A stretch of DNA of 34,782 nucleotides, taken from positions 1-34,782 of the forward strand of contig LFSC01000016.1 of NCBI GenBank assembly GCA_001512505.1, given 5' to 3'. Below the pieces are notes generated by a model, which made no database searches, was not told the DNA's origin, and saw nothing but the letters and a program-made list of their open reading frames with translations. This DNA is from Clostridiaceae bacterium DTU079 (GTDB taxonomy: Bacteria; Bacillota; Clostridia; Acetivibrionales; Acetivibrionaceae). The stretch's first letter is position 1. The number at the start of each line of letters is the position of its first letter. Of this stretch, positions 8,297 to 15,956 are shown in pieces. Both the position numbers and the translations under genes were made by a program.

Positions 8297-8776
8297 TTAC
8301 TCACCGGAATTTCTTCCGCAAAGAACATCTATTACTCCTGACGTACCTTCAACAAGCCGGTCAGTCCAGCCGTTCGGCGCTATATTCTCAATACTCCCTG
8401 ATGAATTTTCTATACTGGCCGTCACATTCGAAACACTGCCGAAAATCTGCTGAAATACTCCGCTCGCCATAAAAATCAGTGTAATACATGCTGCAGCTAC
8501 ATAGTATATGAAAACTTGATATTTCTTTTGAACCCTCCTCTCTTCTCTTTCATTGTTTTTCTCTTTCTCTTCTTTTATCTGATCCATAACCCTGTCGCAA
8601 AATCCGGGAGAGATAAGAAGGGATGCATCATGAACATTCCTGTACTCTATGGCTTCAATATACTTTTCCATGCAGTCATCGCAGTTTAGCAAATGATTCT
8701 CGATTTGAAGCTTCAAGTTTTCTTCCGCAAGTCCGTTGGTATATAACATCATCCGGTGCATATCAAAATGTTCCAT
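8297..8776 (-). CDS. Zinc-finger anti-sigma factor
   Basis: This 159-residue protein has an N-terminal anti-sigma zinc-finger-like motif, HLLNCDDC (H-x3-C-x2-C, about residues 28-35), a charged Glu/Lys/Arg-rich linker (about 67-85), one transmembrane helix (about 88-109, YYVAAACITLIFMASGVF) and a short external C-terminus. This is the architecture of ZAS-type anti-sigma factors that hold an ECF sigma factor at the membrane. The ATG at 8776 is preferred over a GTG nine bases upstream because GGAGG lies at the right distance. It overlaps the end of the sigma gene by 14 bases, the usual coupling for sigma/anti-sigma pairs. Its cognate sigma gene is interrupted. Confidence 0.85.
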   Translation of the reverse strand: MEHFDMHRMMLYTNGLAEENLKLQIENHLLNCDDCMEKYIEAIEYRNVHDASLLISPGFCDRVMDQIKEEKEKNNEREERRVQKKYQVFIYYVAAACITLIFMASGVFQQIFGSVSNVTASIENSSGSIENIAPNGWTDRLVEGTSGVIDVLCGRNSGE

Positions 8777-9323
8777 ATCCTTCACCCTCCTTCCATTTCT
8801 TCCTTAGCTCTTGCTTCGCCCTATAAAGCCTTGTCTCCACAGTTCTTATACTGATACCCTCTTCTAGTGAAATCTGACTGTAAGTTTTCGATTGAAAATA
8901 GTATTTTTTCAACACAGTACTGTATTTTCCCGGCAAGCTTTCGCAAATTTCCAAAACCCGTTTTCGGTCTTCATTCATAATAATTTGCTCATGAACACTT
9001 CTTTCTTCACTGTGAAGATCTTATATATCCTCAATATACAAAAGCTTTCTCTCATTCTCCGCCTTAGCCTTTCTCTTCCAATCTATAGCCTTATTGACGG
9101 CTATTTTTCCAATCCATGCTTTAAAACCTTTGTTCCGGTATAAAGGAAGGGAGCGGTATACCTGCAAAAAGGTTTCCTGAGCCAGATTCTCAGCTTCTTG
9201 CCTTTGTCCTACAATATTAAAGCAAATTGCAAACACCAAATTTTGATACTTTTCAACTATTGTTCTAAAAGCTTCCTGATCACCGTTTATTACGCGTTTT
9301 ATAAGCAGCTCTTCAGGTTCCAT
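8763..9323 (-). pseudogene. ECF sigma factor interrupted by an in-frame TAA
   Basis: Read in one frame, 9323-8763 encodes a complete sigma-70 ECF factor of about 185 residues, except that codon 101 (9023-9021) is TAA. The first 100 residues hold sigma region 2 (LIKRVINGDQEAFRTIVEKYQ, then AENLAQETFLQVYRSLP). After the stop, 14 codons lead to an in-frame ATG at 8978. The remaining 71 residues hold sigma region 4, with LPGKYSTVLKKYYFQ and the helix-turn-helix TYSQISLEEGISIRTVETRLYRAK. The start at 9323 has GGAGGGGAGCC upstream. The stop lies exactly in the interdomain linker. It may be a nonsense mutation, an assembly error, or a gene now made as two polypeptides. Confidence 0.8.
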
Positions 9324-9364
9324 GGCTCCCCTCCTTTCCCTATGAACTTATCTTTACAATATCA

Positions 9365-9393
9365 TAGACGGAAAAAAATTTAAAACCCCTTCA
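9365..9393 (-). promoter_or_regulatory. Candidate ECF-type promoter for the sigma operon
   Basis: On the minus strand, TGAAGG (9393-9388) is followed after 17 bases by CGTCTA (9370-9365), about 40 bases before the sigma start codon. The layout resembles ECF promoters (TGAAAC-like -35 with CGTCTA/CGTATA -10), as expected for an autoregulated operon. The -35 match is imperfect, so this is tentative. Confidence 0.35.
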
Positions 9394-9422
9394 TTTTTTA
9401 AAAAATTTTTAAAAAGTGAGGA

Positions 9423-9467
9423 AAAGCAAAAGAAAAAGCAGGGAGTTTTAATATCCACCCCTGCTTT
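9423..9467 (-). terminator. Terminator of the GerMN gene
   Basis: A perfect 9-base stem (9435-9443 with 9459-9467, AAAGCAGGG on one arm) is followed on the minus strand by TTTTTCTTTT. It lies 52 bases after the GerMN stop and upstream of the sigma operon, so it isolates the two units. Confidence 0.85.
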
Positions 9468-9518
9468 ATGATTTTCTTAAGATTGCACGTTAAGAAATGT
9501 GAAAATACGGAGTTATCA

Positions 9519-10337
9519 TTATTCCAGAAACTCTATATATGTTTCCTCATATTCCTCATCAAAAGAGTCCTGCCATTCTTCATCCTCGTTGGGAGCCTCT
9601 CCGAATACATCATCTTCATTATAAACTCCTGCATCGGATTCCTGGGCTTCACTGTCATTTACCGTATCGACAGCATCATTCTCGCCAACGCTTTGATCGT
9701 CAATATCATCATCATTTTGACCTCCGCTTCCCATTCCCACAGGTTCGGCTTTAGTGCTTATGAGCTCCGCACATCTTGGGAAGCTGGCATCAAATTTGAA
9801 GTTTCCTTTAAACTCAGGAGTTGATTTACCCTCTATTAAAAACTTTACTTTGCTTATTTCCTTAAGTTCCGTCAACGAATTTACAACCGAGTAAATGGTC
9901 ATTCTCTCTTCTGCCTTTCCCCCCGGATGATTGTCTTTAAACTCTTTTGAAAAATTGACCGTCGCAACATCTCCGTCAATTTTTATTTCCGACTTAAGCT
10001 TTGTTCCCTCCGGTATGGTAGGCTTCATCCCTGCAACCTTCGGACCGTTAATCAGTTCGTTGACAATTATCTCTGCAAGATGGTTCACACTTTTTTCGGC
10101 TTCACTCATCGGTATATACCTTATCTCAAGCTTTAGCTTGGAATTGTCTTCATTGGCAAAGTAAAGACGGATCGGCATTTTGTCGACAATCTGGGCTGCT
10201 TCCTCCTCCGTTAAAGCAATACTGCTTGCAGGACATGAATCGTCGTCTCCAAGCCCATATTTTTCGTTATTGGAACACCCAACACAAAATGACAATGTCA
10301 TAATCAATACCAGAATAATACATAAAAGTCTTTGCAT
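9519..10337 (-). CDS. GerMN-domain lipoprotein
   Basis: This 272-residue lipoprotein has a signal peptide and lipobox ending SFCVGC (Cys about 21). The central region (about 50-180) is a GerMN domain, with RLYFANEDNSKLKLEIRYIP and the INGP..AGMKPTIPEGTKLKSEIK pattern typical of GerM and LpqB relatives. The last 70 residues are extremely acidic (Asp/Glu-rich) and probably disordered. GerMN domains occur in spore-germination and cell-envelope proteins and probably bind a ligand or partner. An in-frame TTG three bases upstream is an equally possible start, since GAGGTG precedes both. It shares the strand with deoC but lies 90 bases after it and ends at its own terminator. Confidence 0.85.
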   Translation of the reverse strand: MQRLLCIILVLIMTLSFCVGCSNNEKYGLGDDDSCPASSIALTEEEAAQIVDKMPIRLYFANEDNSKLKLEIRYIPMSEAEKSVNHLAEIIVNELINGPKVAGMKPTIPEGTKLKSEIKIDGDVATVNFSKEFKDNHPGGKAEERMTIYSVVNSLTELKEISKVKFLIEGKSTPEFKGNFKFDASFPRCAELISTKAEPVGMGSGGQNDDDIDDQSVGENDAVDTVNDSEAQESDAGVYNEDDVFGEAPNEDEEWQDSFDEEYEETYIEFLE

Positions 10338-10427
10338 CAACCGGACACCTCACAATAAATTCTTTATAGCTTATTTTTATGCCGGTTGAAGTTTTAGTAT
10401 TCTTATCCAAATAAAATTTCGGACCTC

Positions 10428-11114
10428 TTAAGGGGTGTCCTTCGTTCCTTCCTCCGCAATGGCAACCGTTGAACTTGTTCCCAGCCTGACACAGCCTGCC
10501 TTTATAAACTCCACTGCCTGTTCAAAGGTTTTTATTCCACCGGATGCCTTAAGCTTAATATCCGGTCCTCCGGCTTCTCTCATAATTCGAATGTCTTCAA
10601 GGGCAGCTCCCCTTCCGTTGAACCCCGTAGACGTTTTCAAATAATCCGCTCCGGCCTCCCGGGAAAGCTTGCAGGCCATTTTCTTCTGTTCCTCCGAAAG
10701 AAGAGCTGCTTCAATTATAACCTTTACCTCGACATTTTTCTCATGTGCTGTCTGTACAATACTTTCTATCTCATTTTTTACATAGTCATAGTCTTCTGAT
10801 ATCAGCTTTCCTATGTTTATTACCATGTCCAATTCCACAGCACCGTTTTCAATGGCTTCCCTTGCCTCGAAAACCTTACATCGGGTTGTTGTTGAGCCAT
10901 GGGGAAATCCAATAACCGTGCTCACTTTTACATTGGAATCCCTCAGTAATTCATGGGCTAAAGAGACATGGCACGGCTTGACACAAACCGAAGCAACCCC
11001 GTATTTTGCTGCAAGCATGCACTGTTCTCTAACGTCACTATCCGTAGCATCCGGTTTTAAAACCGCATGATCAATCGTTGAAAGTACTGTCTTTCTATTC
11101 CAATGAAGTTCCAT
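10428..11114 (-). CDS. deoC: Deoxyribose-phosphate aldolase
   Basis: Cleaves 2-deoxyribose-5-phosphate to glyceraldehyde-3-phosphate and acetaldehyde in deoxynucleoside salvage. The 228-residue protein shows the DeoC landmarks: GFPHG (69-73), ELDMVIN with the catalytic Asp (94-100), VKVIIEAALL (130-139), YLKTSTGF with the Schiff-base Lys at about 160, and KASGGI with the second active-site Lys (189-194). The open frame extends 44 codons further upstream, but the extension is unlike the family, and the ATG at 11114 follows GAGGGGG. No other deo gene is nearby; the upstream neighbour is a YkuK-like gene ending 91 bases before it. Confidence 0.95.
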   Translation of the reverse strand: MELHWNRKTVLSTIDHAVLKPDATDSDVREQCMLAAKYGVASVCVKPCHVSLAHELLRDSNVKVSTVIGFPHGSTTTRCKVFEAREAIENGAVELDMVINIGKLISEDYDYVKNEIESIVQTAHEKNVEVKVIIEAALLSEEQKKMACKLSREAGADYLKTSTGFNGRGAALEDIRIMREAGGPDIKLKASGGIKTFEQAVEFIKAGCVRLGTSSTVAIAEEGTKDTP

Positions 11115-11205
11115 ATCTTCGTCCCCCTCGACTGTAGAAATATATTCGGCTTTCTTTATTTTTAACTTATTATATAATATGCACCCATATATCTTCCGAA
11201 TTTGG

Positions 11206-11751
11206 CTAAATGGCCTTTGTATACCGGTCTGCAAAACAGCTGGCACAATAGCTGTCCGGTTTTATTTTAGGTGTAAAGTTCAAACCCTTTACCATCCCGA
11301 CCATTTCATTAATAAGTGCTTTCGTTTCTCCCTTTCTTCCGATATCGATATGAAATTCAAAAGCCACACCTTTTCCGTTCATATCGTTTTGTCCCAAAGC
11401 CTTGTGAATTAAATCCATCCTTTGCGGGTCAAACATATAAGCCACTTGAAGGCTCATGCATGTTTCCATATAAATCTTTTCCCGCAAATTTTTTATTGGT
11501 CTGTCCAACTGATTTTTATGAAGAAAGCCTATCGCTCCTTTGCCTATCCTGTGGACATGGATGCATGTTACAATAAGGGTTGACTTGCTCACTTGGGAGT
11601 CAGACCCTATGGATATCCTATAGGAACTGTTTGTATCCGCCTTTATAAACCTTATTATCTCCTCGAATACCCCGTTAAAAGTAACATCTCCCTTTCCCAG
11701 GCTCCTGAACACCGTGTTTTCGTCAAGTACCATATTATTCCCCAGCAACAT
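11206..11751 (-). CDS. YkuK-like (DUF458) ribonuclease H-fold protein
   Basis: This 181-residue protein belongs to the YkuK/DUF458 family, predicted to have an RNase H-like fold. Visible landmarks are the early RISIGSDSQVS strand with an acidic residue (about 50-60), TLIVTCIHVHRIGKGA, and HIDIGRKGETKALINEMVGMV near the C-terminus, giving the spaced Asp residues of the fold. Its substrate is unknown; some relatives are spore-formation proteins. The ATG at 11751 is supported by GGAGG ten bases upstream, while the frame opens 11 codons earlier without support. It may be co-transcribed with deoC. Confidence 0.8.
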   Translation of the reverse strand: MLLGNNMVLDENTVFRSLGKGDVTFNGVFEEIIRFIKADTNSSYRISIGSDSQVSKSTLIVTCIHVHRIGKGAIGFLHKNQLDRPIKNLREKIYMETCMSLQVAYMFDPQRMDLIHKALGQNDMNGKGVAFEFHIDIGRKGETKALINEMVGMVKGLNFTPKIKPDSYCASCFADRYTKAI

Positions 11752-11800
11752 ACTACCTTTCCTCCTTTCTTCACATCCCCCCAAAAAGCAAGACTGTATA

Positions 11801-11834
11801 AAATAAAAAACCCGGTGACAAAAATCACAGGGTT
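11801..11834 (-). terminator. Terminator of the redox gene cluster
   Basis: A 10-base stem with one mismatch (11809-11818 with 11825-11834) and a 6-base A-rich loop is followed on the minus strand by TTTTTTATTTTA. It lies about 170 bases after the glutaredoxin-like gene, within the 11752-12005 gap. Confidence 0.75.
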
Positions 11835-11884
11835 ACACATACAAGGTCAAAATATAATTTATTCCAACGAAAATCAGCATACGA

Positions 11885-11922
11885 GTGCCGTTTAAAAAAA
11901 TGTTTAAACTTTCGTTTGGCAC
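11885..11922. other. Two-part hairpin in the redox cluster 3' region
   Basis: GTGCC (11885-11889) pairs with GGCAC (11918-11922), and just inside it GTTTAAA (11890-11896) pairs with TTTAAAC (11903-11909), leaving an 8-base bulge on one side. It lies between the glutaredoxin-like stop and the stronger terminator at 11801-11834. The role is unknown. Confidence 0.4.
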
Positions 11923-12005
11923 CCATAGCATTTCATCGTCCTTTCATCGACAAAATATTCTATTTTTTATAGTAGCACACAATATAACATAAATCAAGTT
12001 GTACG

Positions 12006-12233
12006 CTATTCAATCAAGCTGTCAATTTTTTCTTTATCAAAGCCCACAACTATGCTGCCGTCAATTTCCAGTACCGGTACTCCTCTCTGACCTGACTTTT
12101 GTATCATCTGCATTGCTGCGTCTCTATCCTTTGAAACATCAAACTCTTCGTACGGAACATTCTTTGAATCCAGATATTTTTTAGCCATAGTACAATATGG
12201 GCATGTCGGTGTGGAATAAACTTTAACTTCCAT
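12006..12233 (-). CDS. Glutaredoxin-like (YruB/NrdH-type) protein
   Basis: This 75-residue thioredoxin-fold protein carries the dithiol active site CPYC (residues 11-14, in TPTCPYCTMAKKYL), the cis-proline segment RGVPVLEIDG (about 50-59) and a final GFDKEKIDSLIE helix. Its size and motifs match the short glutaredoxin-like YruB family, small dithiol carriers in anaerobes. The ATG at 12233 has an AAGGAGGAG ribosome site. It follows the thioredoxin reductase-like gene by 70 bases on the same strand. It is plausibly reduced by one of the two adjacent flavoproteins, but this is inference. Confidence 0.92.
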   Translation of the reverse strand: MEVKVYSTPTCPYCTMAKKYLDSKNVPYEEFDVSKDRDAAMQMIQKSGQRGVPVLEIDGSIVVGFDKEKIDSLIE

Positions 12234-12303
12234 AGTATCTCCTCCTTTTTATTGGAATCGGTCAAAATCACCAATAGTCCTTCTCTTTTTCAAGGTCTCA
12301 AAA

Positions 12304-13176
12304 CTAAAGGCTTCTTACATATTCAATAATCTTTCTGCCTGCTAAAGCCCCCTGCCCTACAGCTGTTGAAATCTGTTTGAAACCGCCTGTGCAATCTCCT
12401 GCGGCAAACAAGCCGTCTATGTTGGTCTGCTGGTCTCTGTCGACAACAATGGAATTCTCATCTACCAAAATTCCAAGCTTTCTTGCGAAATCAACACTCG
12501 AAGGGCTTTCATAAGCAATAAACAAACCGTCAATGTTCTCACTTGTTCCGTCCTTAAAAAAGATCCTTTGAAGGAAGTCTCCTCCGTCAATTCTGTAAAT
12601 CTCTTTTGTATTTACATTAAATCTTTTTGATGTTTCGAGGAACTGTTCCGAAAGCTCAAGCTGTTTTCCGTTCGTATATATGGTTATGTCCTTTGTAAAC
12701 GCTTCCAGTTCAACAGCCTCATGCACCACAAAATCTTTATAACCCAAAACCCCTACCTTAAGGTTGTTGTAAAAAAATCCGTCACAGGTGGTGCAATAGC
12801 TCACTCCTTTTCCTTCAAATTGCTCCAAATTCTCTATCCTAATCTTTTTCAACGGTTGTCCCGTAGCTAAAAGGACGGATTTGGAAACATAACTGTTATC
12901 CGGAGTCAAAACTTCAAAAAAATCGTTTTTTTCTATGTTTATTACCTCATTCTCAATAATCTGCACGCCGAGCCTTGCAGCCTGCTTCTCACCTTCATTT
13001 AAAAGGTCTTCTCCTCTTATGGCCTGTGAAAAGCCATAGTAGTTCTCTATTTTTTCCGCTTTCTTAAGAGCGCTGTCACCTTTTCCTATTACCAGGGTCT
13101 TTAAATTTGCCCTGGCGGTATATAATGAAGCAGATATACCTGCCGGCCCTTTTCCAACTATTATCACGTCATACAT
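12304..13176 (-). CDS. Thioredoxin reductase-like flavoprotein lacking NADPH motifs (FFTR-like candidate)
   Basis: This 290-residue protein has the two-domain thioredoxin reductase layout: N-terminal FAD motif VGKGPAG (7-13), redox-active CTTC (128-131) followed by DGFFY, and the C-terminal FAD motif GLFAAGDCTGG (about 257-267). The pyridine-nucleotide domain does not carry the usual GxGxxA and HRRxxxR motifs: at those places it reads GVLGYKDF (142-149) and YTNGKQLE (about 167-174). That resembles ferredoxin-dependent flavin thioredoxin reductases known from clostridia, so ferredoxin rather than NADPH may be the donor (inference). The ATG at 13176 is preferred to a GTG two codons upstream by ribosome-site spacing. 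It lies 61 bases after the thioredoxin-reductase fusion gene. Confidence 0.88.
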   Translation of the reverse strand: MYDVIIVGKGPAGISASLYTARANLKTLVIGKGDSALKKAEKIENYYGFSQAIRGEDLLNEGEKQAARLGVQIIENEVINIEKNDFFEVLTPDNSYVSKSVLLATGQPLKKIRIENLEQFEGKGVSYCTTCDGFFYNNLKVGVLGYKDFVVHEAVELEAFTKDITIYTNGKQLELSEQFLETSKRFNVNTKEIYRIDGGDFLQRIFFKDGTSENIDGLFIAYESPSSVDFARKLGILVDENSIVVDRDQQTNIDGLFAAGDCTGGFKQISTAVGQGALAGRKIIEYVRSL

Positions 13177-13237
13177 AATCACTTTTCCTCACTTTATTTA
13201 TATTTCCCCTTAATTTTATATTCTAAACGGAAATTTT

Positions 13238-14530
13238 TCAATAACCTGGCCCCTGCTTTCCGCTTATGAATCTTTCCGCCATAATTCCCGCTATTGCTCC
13301 GTCTCCAACAGCGGTAGCAATCTGTCTCACTCTTTTGCTTCTCACATCTCCCGCGGCAAAAACCCCAGGAATATTTGTAAGCATATCCTCATCCGTAATA
13401 ATAAAGCCTCTTTCATCCATATTGATTTTTCCCTTGAAAATTTCCGTTTTGGACTCCATTCCGATATAGACAAATATTCCATCGGTCTCGATTTCTTTTT
13501 CCTCTCCGGTCTTAAGATTTTCAATTATAACGCTTTTTACGAAATTATCACCCTTTATTTTTCTTATCTGTGAATCCCAGATTACATCGATATTGGGATT
13601 CTTGAAAACCTCGTCCTGTGCAACCTTTGATGCGTTGAAACTGTCAGAACGATGAATTATGGTTACATGCTTTGCGTACCGGGTCAAAAACACAGCTTCT
13701 TCAACTGCCGAGTTTCCGCCGCCTACTACCAATACTTTTGCATCTGTATACAAGGCTCCGTCACATGTGGCACAATAGTGCACTCCTCTGCCCCTAAACT
13801 CTGCTTCTCCCTCGGCCGGAAGGCTTCTCGGTGTTGTACCGGTGGCAATTATCACAGCTTTTGCATAATAGTCGGTGTCCGGGGTTGAAATGTACTTTTC
13901 TTCCCCTTCCAGGCTAATTTCGGATATTTCCTTAAGCTCGTCTATCTGTGCTCCAAATCCAATGGCCTGCCTTTTCATGTTTTCCATCAGCTCCATACCC
14001 CTGATTACTCCATTGGTACCGGGGTAGTTTGCAACATGAAAGGTAGTGGACACCTGGCCGCCCGTCAGCCCCTTCTCAAGGATAACCGTATAAAGCCTGG
14101 ATCTTGCAGAATAAATAGCCGCCGACAGTCCTGCAGGTCCACCCCCCAGTATTATAAGGTCACAGTATACCTTTTCCTTTTCTTTTACTTCACACGGACC
14201 GCCGATAACATTTTCTATGCTGCCTGCAATTTTTGATTTGCCGATATAACCGTTTAATCTTGAGCAAACCTCCCTGCCGTCCTTAAAAAACAAAACAGTG
14301 GGGCTGTTTTTTATACCCAGGCTTTCCGACAGCTGCCGGTTTTCCTGCCGCTGAATTTTGACAAACCTCATCTTATCGCCGTAGATTTGTGCCATCCTTT
14401 CAAACATCGGATTAAAATAGCCGCAATGATGACAATCTTCCGAATAAAAATATACCACCACAGGAAGTTCGCTTTTTAATACATCGTGTTCAAAATTTTT
14501 CTCATTGGAATAAATAATTCCGCTTCTCAT
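13238..14530 (-). CDS. Thioredoxin-thioredoxin reductase fusion protein
   Basis: This 430-residue fusion has an N-terminal thioredoxin-fold domain (about 1-110) with active site CHHC (33-36) and cis-Pro in NSPTVLFF (75-82). A complete thioredoxin reductase follows (about 120-430): FAD motif GGGPAG (129-134), redox CATC (253-256), nucleotide motif GGGNSA (270-275), and GVFAAGDVRS near the end. The motif that normally reads HRRxxFR is HRSDSFN (293-299), so the arginines that grip the NADPH phosphate are largely lost and cofactor preference may be altered. Unlike most known Trx/TrxR fusions, the thioredoxin is at the N-terminus and has His-His between the cysteines. The ATG at 14530 has a GGGAGG ribosome site. 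First gene of the redox trio. Confidence 0.93.
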   Translation of the reverse strand: MRSGIIYSNEKNFEHDVLKSELPVVVYFYSEDCHHCGYFNPMFERMAQIYGDKMRFVKIQRQENRQLSESLGIKNSPTVLFFKDGREVCSRLNGYIGKSKIAGSIENVIGGPCEVKEKEKVYCDLIILGGGPAGLSAAIYSARSRLYTVILEKGLTGGQVSTTFHVANYPGTNGVIRGMELMENMKRQAIGFGAQIDELKEISEISLEGEEKYISTPDTDYYAKAVIIATGTTPRSLPAEGEAEFRGRGVHYCATCDGALYTDAKVLVVGGGNSAVEEAVFLTRYAKHVTIIHRSDSFNASKVAQDEVFKNPNIDVIWDSQIRKIKGDNFVKSVIIENLKTGEEKEIETDGIFVYIGMESKTEIFKGKINMDERGFIITDEDMLTNIPGVFAAGDVRSKRVRQIATAVGDGAIAGIMAERFISGKQGPGY

Positions 14531-14786
14531 ACAATACCTCCCGGGAATCGTTCATTATATTATCCATTTTTCATATTACCCTCATCTTTGATTTATTACA
14601 CAAAATCAATTACTCAAAATTTTCAGAAAGTTCCGCAACATTCCGGCTTACGGTGAATATTATGTTAATATAGGGCATTATTTTATATACATTATTATAA
14701 CAAAAAAACTTTGCTTAAAATTAAACATCTTAGTTTGCTCCGTGGCTTTGGACATTCACAATAATGAATATGGGGGTGCAATTATT

Positions 14787-14957
14787 ATGTCTAAAGAGAT
14801 TAAAAAAAGCAATTCCAATATATTGTTTTTTATTCTGATCTTTCTTTTACTGTTTTATGACAGCAGTGCCATCGACGGATGTAAAAAAGTTATCGATAAA
14901 AACGATGATTCCTTGCTGTTTTTCATTCTAGTCTTCCTTAAACTCTTCTATTGTTAA
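14787..14957 (+). CDS. Small hydrophobic protein with duplicated helix
   Basis: A 56-residue protein starting MSKEIKKSNSN. It contains two near-copies of one hydrophobic segment, LFFILIFLLLFY (about 14-25) and LFFILVFLKLFY (about 44-55), separated by a polar linker with one Cys. It could form a helical hairpin in a membrane. The ATG at 14787 is chosen for its GGGGGTG ribosome site; the frame opens 15 codons earlier. It is the first plus-strand gene after the divergent redox operon. Similar small hydrophobic proteins are common in spore-forming clostridia, but I do not recognise a named family. Confidence 0.65.
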   Translation: MSKEIKKSNSNILFFILIFLLLFYDSSAIDGCKKVIDKNDDSLLFFILVFLKLFYC

Positions 14958-15126
14958 TTTTTCTTTTTTTTTTTGCCTAAAGGGTTCTATTTTCAGCAGC
15001 TTCTAAATACAAATATAATTAGAAAATCTTTGTCATGTTAAAAATTGGGTGTACAAAAGCAAAGAAAAACACGCACCTGTTTTATAATATCGCTTTGTAA
15101 ATATTTAATTGAAAGGATTGTGTTTC

Positions 15127-15450
15127 ATGAGTGATTTAAGCAAAAAAATATCCGAACTGTTTGGAAGAATGGATGAAAAGATGCTCCAGAAAAAAATCAA
15201 TACAGCGATAGATATGCTGCAAAACGGAGATATCGAAGATTTAGCAAAGAAACTCAACAAAATAGATAAGGATGAATTGCTGGAAAAAATTAATGAATTT
15301 GATGAATCAAAGCTTGAGAAGCTAAACATCGATAAAAGTGAAATCCGGCAAAAGATCAATGAAGCCGATCTCAACAACCTTGCTCAGCTTTTAGGGGAAC
15401 AAGGAGACGAGATTGTAAAAAGACTCAAGAATTTTCTCGAAAAGCAGTGA
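15127..15450 (+). CDS. Small helical, highly charged protein of unknown function
   Basis: A 107-residue, Lys/Glu/Asp-rich protein that is predicted entirely helical from its periodic Leu/Ile pattern, for example LQKKINTAIDMLQNGD, then LAKKLNKIDKDELLEKINEF, and LNNLAQLLGEQGDEIVKRLK. There is no signal peptide or membrane helix. An upstream in-frame TTG exists at 15109, but the ATG at 15127 has AAAGGA about nine bases before it. It is followed 52 bases later by another helical protein gene in the same direction, suggesting an operon of small proteins that may act together. Confidence 0.7.
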   Translation: MSDLSKKISELFGRMDEKMLQKKINTAIDMLQNGDIEDLAKKLNKIDKDELLEKINEFDESKLEKLNIDKSEIRQKINEADLNNLAQLLGEQGDEIVKRLKNFLEKQ

Positions 15451-15502
15451 AAATATGCCCTGGGTTTGAATCCAAGAGGGGTTAAGGGGGGAACGGACAG
15501 AA

Positions 15503-15943
15503 ATGAATGACGATTTCAATAAAAAACTAAAGCAAATTACGGATATGTTGGGAGGTAATGAAAAAGCATCGGAAAACCTCTCCCGTTTGCTTTCTATGCT
15601 CGCTGACTCCGGCAATAAAGATCAGTCAACTGCAACACCTTCCGATACGGAGGTTCAAAAAGCTAAAACCGAAAGCACTACAGACAATGTTGAATCTGTA
15701 CCCAAATTAAAAGCAAAAGATGAAGAAGTAAGAAATAACTTTCCGGACAACGCAGAAATGCTCAGGACAGTAAAAACCATTATGGATACAATGCAAAACA
15801 TGAATGATCCAAGAATCAATTTGCTTACGGCAATAAGACCGTTTTTGAGCAGTAACAGGCAGAAAAAATTAGGAAACTGTATCAGACTTTTTCAAATGAC
15901 TCAACTGACCAGATTGATTACCGAATCAGAAAATACAATGTGA
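15503..15943 (+). CDS. Helical protein with conserved clostridial C-terminal motif, unknown function
   Basis: This 146-residue protein has an N-terminal helical segment (MNDDFNKKLKQITDMLGG...), a Ser/Thr/Lys-rich disordered middle (about 35-75), and a C-terminal block with the pattern DPRINLLTAIRPFLSSNRQ followed by KKLGNCIRLFQMTQLTRL. I recall similar blocks (NLL.A..P.LS..RQ.K...) in small uncharacterised proteins of spore-forming clostridia, but I cannot assign a function. The start at 15503 has AAGGGGGG upstream. The next gene begins 13 bases after its stop, so co-transcription is very likely. Confidence 0.7.
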   Translation: MNDDFNKKLKQITDMLGGNEKASENLSRLLSMLADSGNKDQSTATPSDTEVQKAKTESTTDNVESVPKLKAKDEEVRNNFPDNAEMLRTVKTIMDTMQNMNDPRINLLTAIRPFLSSNRQKKLGNCIRLFQMTQLTRLITESENTM

Positions 15944-15956
15944 AAGGGGCACTATA

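Noticed and set aside
9021..9023. Reassigned TAA codon in this genome
   Set aside because: Many other genes in the window end at TAA with normal family lengths, so a changed genetic code is excluded.
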